Program-made: the position numbers and the translations under genes
Notes under the pieces: generated by a model
Told to the model about the DNA's origin: nothing
What the model saw: the letters and a program-made list of their open reading frames with translations, nothing else
The model's database searches: none
Part shown: piece by piece, positions 56,401 through 62,400 of the stretch
How the letters are laid out: each line of letters starts with the position of its first letter
Position numbering within the stretch: position 1 is the stretch's first letter
Source: Pieris napi
Taxonomy: Eukaryota > Arthropoda > Insecta > Lepidoptera > Pieridae
Assembly: GCF_905475465.1 (NCBI RefSeq)
Contig: NC_062247.1
Span: 1,116,001 to 1,180,000, forward strand
Length of the DNA: 64,000 nucleotides
Direction of reading: 5' to 3'

Positions 56401-59400
56401 CTAGCCCCGACCATTGTGTACCTGAAGATATCTAGTCCTAAGGTAATATGATTTGATAAAAGTGATTTTGCACGTTGGAAGAAAGATGTTCTAAAAATAT
56501 GTAACTTTTGAGTTTCAGGATTTAAAAATTATTTATTTATTTTATTTATTAACACTTCGTTGCAAAAAACAATAAATCAAACACAATACAAAAAAAATTA
56601 TAAGGGATGCAACGGGCGGCCTTATCGCTAATAAGCGATCTCTTCCAGGCAACCCTAGTTAAAGAAAAAACTAAAAAAAGAAACATGATTCGTGCGAGAA
56701 GTGCAGAAACAAATGTTATATAAAAAAATATATATATATACATAGTACCTTAATCTAAAGTAATAGAAAAAAAAATATTAACAACAGACTAAAAACTTAA
56801 AAGCTAATCTTACAAATACATGGACAGCAAATAGTGATGTAAAAGGAAACATAAGATTTATACAAGTCACGATTGATCAGGATAGGATAAGGTTAAGAAA
56901 TGTTTATGCAGAAGAGTTTTAAAAGATGATAGAGAGGTAGCCAATCGTAAAATTAATATAATTTACCATTTTTTTTACTACGTTATACACGCTAGAGTCA
57001 GTGTTTCCCAACCTTTTTTGTGCCCCACCTTAGCGCTTCTAAAATTCTTAGGCCCCCCTATGTAACATACGAAATTTTGATTATTACAAAATTGAAGTGT
57101 TCATTTAAGAAACTTAAATGATAGGTTTTAGGAAGAAATCACTAGGAAATTGTTAACGAAACAATGAGTAAATTTTCAAAAAATAATTACAAAACTGAAA
57201 TTCAAATTCAAAATAATTTTAATAAAGTGTTTTCTATATTAATTTGCTTCCTGGCGCTTGACGGTTGCTGCACAGAGATTTTCTATTAGGTTCCAATTTG
57301 GTTAGCTTCAGTTTCACGTCTCCACGTTGTGTTATATCCAGTCGATTTTGTTTGCCCCCCTTAACTACAAAATTGCCCCCCTGTAAGGCGTGGGGCCCAC
57401 GTTGGGAAACACTGGATTAGACTCTACTATGGAACTTGTATGAAAATTAGTATTATACATTTCTTTAATTATATCTAACGACCTAAATTAAGTAGAAGTC
57501 AAATCAAAAAATTTTGTTTATTTATCTGAAATATTCCAGGTTTTACAACGATTAATAAAATCCCGCGGGAAGGGGCAAAGTAAGAACCTGTCGGTGCAAA
57601 TGGTTGCTGCCGAGAAACTGGCTCAGTGTCCCAATGAGATGTTTGATCTCATCTTGGACGATAACCAGCTCGAGGATGCGTGCCAACGCATCGCGGATCA
57701 TTTGGAAGTACGTATACGTGCAAAGTTCGTTCGTTCGTTCGAATAATAGAATTGTTTGATCTTTATTATAAATAGAAATATCGAACTTGCTTTTAATGAT
57801 ATTTTTAATGTGTCAAAGGACTATCAGACAAGAGGTAAATTCTCACTGGAGAGTGAGGGTTTACAACGAAAAACGAAATTGTTCCTTTCAATATAATACG
57901 ACAAACGAACGTAGTAATTTCTTGTGTCAACAAATTTTTGTAAAAAAACAAAAGAATTTTTGAAGTGAAAACTTCTTTAGGGGCGTTGTACACTTTTTTT
58001 TGGAATGGGTAAAAATATTAATCGAAAATTCATAAGACGGATGGAGAGTAGACAGCTGGCACGGCGTATTTAATGTAATATAAATTGTCATGTTTGTGTA
58101 CGATAGCGCAATAAATAAATATTGTATTCTACCACATAAATGATAGTACTTTTATACTGATAAGTAAAGCAATTCGTGCAAAATTATTCCCTAACCATTC
58201 CAAAATATCAAAAATGCACAACTTTAATATTCAAGTTTTCACTTCTGCCGGCACTCCCGGAGTGCAACCCGTAGTTTTTTTTGTCTTCATTGTACATTTT
58301 AACCCCTCTGATTTCAAGTGATTCACCACATGAGCACCTCACAATGCCAAAAGACTGGAGTCATGTGATGTCTTTTAAAATTGGTACGATCCTATTAACG
58401 TGGAAACTTATTGCAGAATTATTGGAACGCAACGCATCCGCCCGTCGCGGCCGCCGCCCCTCGCCCCGCACCTCACCCCTCGCACGCCGCAACCCCTCAC
58501 GCCCAGCCTGGTGAGTACGAGGCTAAACAAAGATAGCCCTTTAAAACTGTGATAATTATAAAAAACTAAATCAGTAAGTTCGTCTCTTTCTATCGAATTG
58601 CGTTCACGCTGTAATGAAAGAGACAAATGAATGCTTTAATTAATTTTTTTTTAAATTAAATTAAGAAAAAAAATTCGTTTGAAGTATCGGGAATAAAATT
58701 TAATAAATCGTATAAAAATGTTTTCCATTTGAAAGAAATCAAACTACACAATTTTTATACAATAATAAAAAAAGTTCATAAAATTTTTAATTATGTCATA
58801 ATAGAATGTCAAATGTCAAAACTGCCTAATGTTTTAGGTTGTTTTGACAAAATCACGGTCTCTATGAAGCGACCAACAAGAACTTTTAGACTTGTTTAGT
58901 TTTTACGCATAAATTGATAATAATTTATGTATGGGAGCTTTGGCGATACTGTCAACTGCCAGAGTCATTATATGACAGAGCTTATAAATAACAAAGTCAA
59001 ATCAAATTAACGGTTTTAAACTGATTTGACTTTGACGTTGACAGCTGACAGTAACGTCATCGCCCCGACATACATACAAGGAGTTCACATTCTAATAATT
59101 CGGTCACAATCTCGTCTCCACTGTCATAAGTCAAGCTTCGTACAGAAAATGGTTTGACAGCTCTTGTTTGAGTGATTGACGTTGGACCTTAATACCACAA
59201 AGGTGAATACCGAAAGATGCGCCAAGTATACCATAGAACATATCTTGATGATAATAGATAATATACATACTGATTTGGCCAGGTTACACCGGCCGTGGTC
59301 AAAGGCACAATCAAGTGTACTCAGGTACTAAGATTAGTGTTGTAGATGTCGTCTCGTAGCGTACTCACGGAATACTTAAATAAGTTTGGAAGAGGCCAAG

Positions 59401-62400
59401 TTTGTACCAGCGATTCCGCTTGACAAATTGTCTATTCGGAAAGAGAGCCGGCGTTATGAACTAACCATTTCAGTCATTTTAAATGCTTACTATGACTAAC
59501 TAACTATACTCGACGCATTATGAATTGAGGCTACGGGTTATAAATCATATTTATCGGTCGGTCTCGCTCGCACTTACAGATGGAGAGGTGTAGTGATGTG
59601 CGTAAGAATTGTAAAGGTGCATATCGATAATGGGATAGGTACGATCGATATGCTAGTTTTGTCCCAAGTCTTGTGGTAATTGGTTTTTCTGAGAAAGTCC
59701 GCTTTTCGTAAAAAGTCCAGAGTGGACTATATCCGCTCTTTCCATTAAATACGTTTGCAAATCGGAATTTTTTTAACCCTCGTCAAAATTTTTCTTGGTA
59801 TTTTTCTAGAATTCTACGATGACGCTTCAACCCCGCGTACAGTGGCGTAACTATACCATCTGGGGCCCTTGGCAAATTCTTTTGATGAGGCCCTATCAGA
59901 ATTACACGTTGTATAATGTATATGTCCCATTAATGGCAATAGGCCTCGTCGTTTAGGCTAGAGGGAATTGTCTGTAGTCCCCACGCTAGCCCAATGCGTA
60001 TTGGAGACTTCACAATACAGAGAACATAATATCTCTTGGGCAGGGCCCCTCTTGGGGCCCGTAGCATTTTGCCAACCCTGCCATTCTATTGTTACGCCAC
60101 TGACCGCGTAGCTATCCGCGTAGTATCGATAACGGGTTGCGTTGCCTGCACATTTCTACTGTCAGTGACATTAATTATTGTCCGACGCCTCAGTTTAAAA
60201 TGCGTCGACTATAATAATGGCTAACACTGCCCCAAAACCGACGGTTCTCTTTATGATGTACGCACAGACTATACATAATCGGCATTCCATCCTTATTGAT
60301 TTATTCCGTACTAATGGTTATAAAAATATGATTGCTTTAAAGGGAATAAATATAAATGTGGAGGATGGAAATTATCAAGAAATTACTAACAAAACGTCTA
60401 TCACATATAACTTATGTAAATAAATGGCTTTGTTAGTATGACAAGCATGATTTCATTTATAGGAAACATATTAAAAATATCAATTTAATTTAATTTGAAT
60501 TTATAAAACTGATACTGTACCTCGTCATACTTATACATTATATTTCGGTTTAAATTAATAAAAGTGTAAATGTCCAGAGTTTTAATAGAACGTTTGCGTG
60601 CATTGTTTGTTTAATGAACGGATAAATCTTTGTATTTCTTCAAAGTATACTAAAAAAATAAACACTTCGATTGAAACTCATGCGTGACTTTTGACATTGA
60701 CACCTGTCTCAATTCACAATGAAGGGGGAGAAACTTAAACGAAAGATAAAACGACAGCGCGTCAAAAGTCATGTCATATCGAATGAATAGATTAGAATCT
60801 ATTCATAGACAACGTCTACTGATTTGTGACATTCCTTTCGACCAATCAGAAACAAGCGAAATGCGTCCTTTCATCTTTCATTTACTTTCTAAGTTTCCTG
60901 TCTTGAGCATCACCCATACTCTGTAACTAACAATATTTGTTAATATTGAACCCCCTGCTCACTCTGGAGGTCACCGGGAGAGGTCCGACTCCTATAATTA
61001 CGAGAGGGAGAGAGGTAACTAACAATTGTATGGTATTAACTGTAACTCCTTCTTTAGCAAAGTCTATTTAAAAGCAGAATACACAGGAATTTGTCTGTCT
61101 CATTCACTGGAGTTTTACAATTTTAGAGTTATTTTTGAAGTGAAAACTTCTTTAGCGGCGTTATACACTTTTTTTGGAATGGGTAAAAAATGTTAAACTC
61201 GCGTCAGGACACGTGACCTGATCGAAAATTCGTAAGACGGATGGAGAGTAGACAGCTGGCGCGGCGAATTTAATGTAATATAAATTGTCATGTTTGTGTA
61301 CGATAGCGCGATAAATATATATTGTATTCTACCACATAAATGATAGTACTTTAATACTGATAATTAAAGCAATTCGTGCAAAATTATTCCCTAACCATTC
61401 CAAAATATCAAAAATGCACAACGTTAATATTCAAGTTTTCACTTCAGCCGGCACTCCCGGAGTGCAACCCGTCGTTTTTTTTTATATTATAAGGGATAAT
61501 ATCAGACAATAACTTAACCATGGCAACAACGGCTTTAAAAAAATTCTCATCTCGGTGTTGTGAAAACGTCTTTCCAAAATTATATTTTAGTTTATATTCA
61601 GACATTGTTTTTTGTTAGTCTCTCAAATTTAACCTTAAGAAAAGGTCCCATTCAGTTACTTCCGGGCCATACACTGCTGAATATAAATTTAAATCGTAGG
61701 CTTTTGATTTCACTCTGCACCGATCATCTCTCACACGATAGCTGAATGTTGTGTCGCTTTTAGATTAGTTCTCATACATTATTATAGTTTCATTTCACTA
61801 GTTCCTGTTCATTTCAGTACAAGCATCTGGGCAAGCGCATTAGCATCGCGGAAGACCATTTTATCCTGTTGTCATTTAGCAGACCGGCGTACCGTCCAGG
61901 TTGAGTCACTTCGGATCCCAAGTATTGCTTTCACTAACCGTGGTGTTGCTTCTACTAATTTTCACCTGGATTTGCACCTGAAATCGATGTCTTTTATTTT
62001 CGACGCTATTTTTGAAGCAAATCTTTGCACTTGACTTTCAAATTCAACCAAGCCACGAGATGCATGAAGTGGACACGGTCGAGTTGAAAGATAGAGCAGG
62101 CGGTGTTGTCAAAGGTTACATTGGGTATCGGTTTGCATTTTGCAGCGACGCCACTGCCGACGCCGGCCGCTGGGGTGGTCCCTTGTCCGGGCAAAGTGCG
62201 AAATGTCGGGGAGGTCATGCCGCCTGTACCTTAACAGGGCCTCGTAAGTGCGTGCCAGTGTGCCACGACCCCTTCCAGCCCTCGTGTGCCGTGTGACCTA
62301 ACTGTAAATTTAATTATCCGGTCGCGAGAATGCTTCATAACATTGCAGTTGACTTGTCATCGTGTTACTCACTAACCCAAAAAGACTGTTGTTCCTTCGC

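Noticed and set aside
62012..62296. 94-codon + frame with a Cys-rich end before exon 10
   Set aside because: It has no ATG start, no splice context and no recognisable motif, and a competing minus-strand frame lies over it. Probably intronic repeat DNA.
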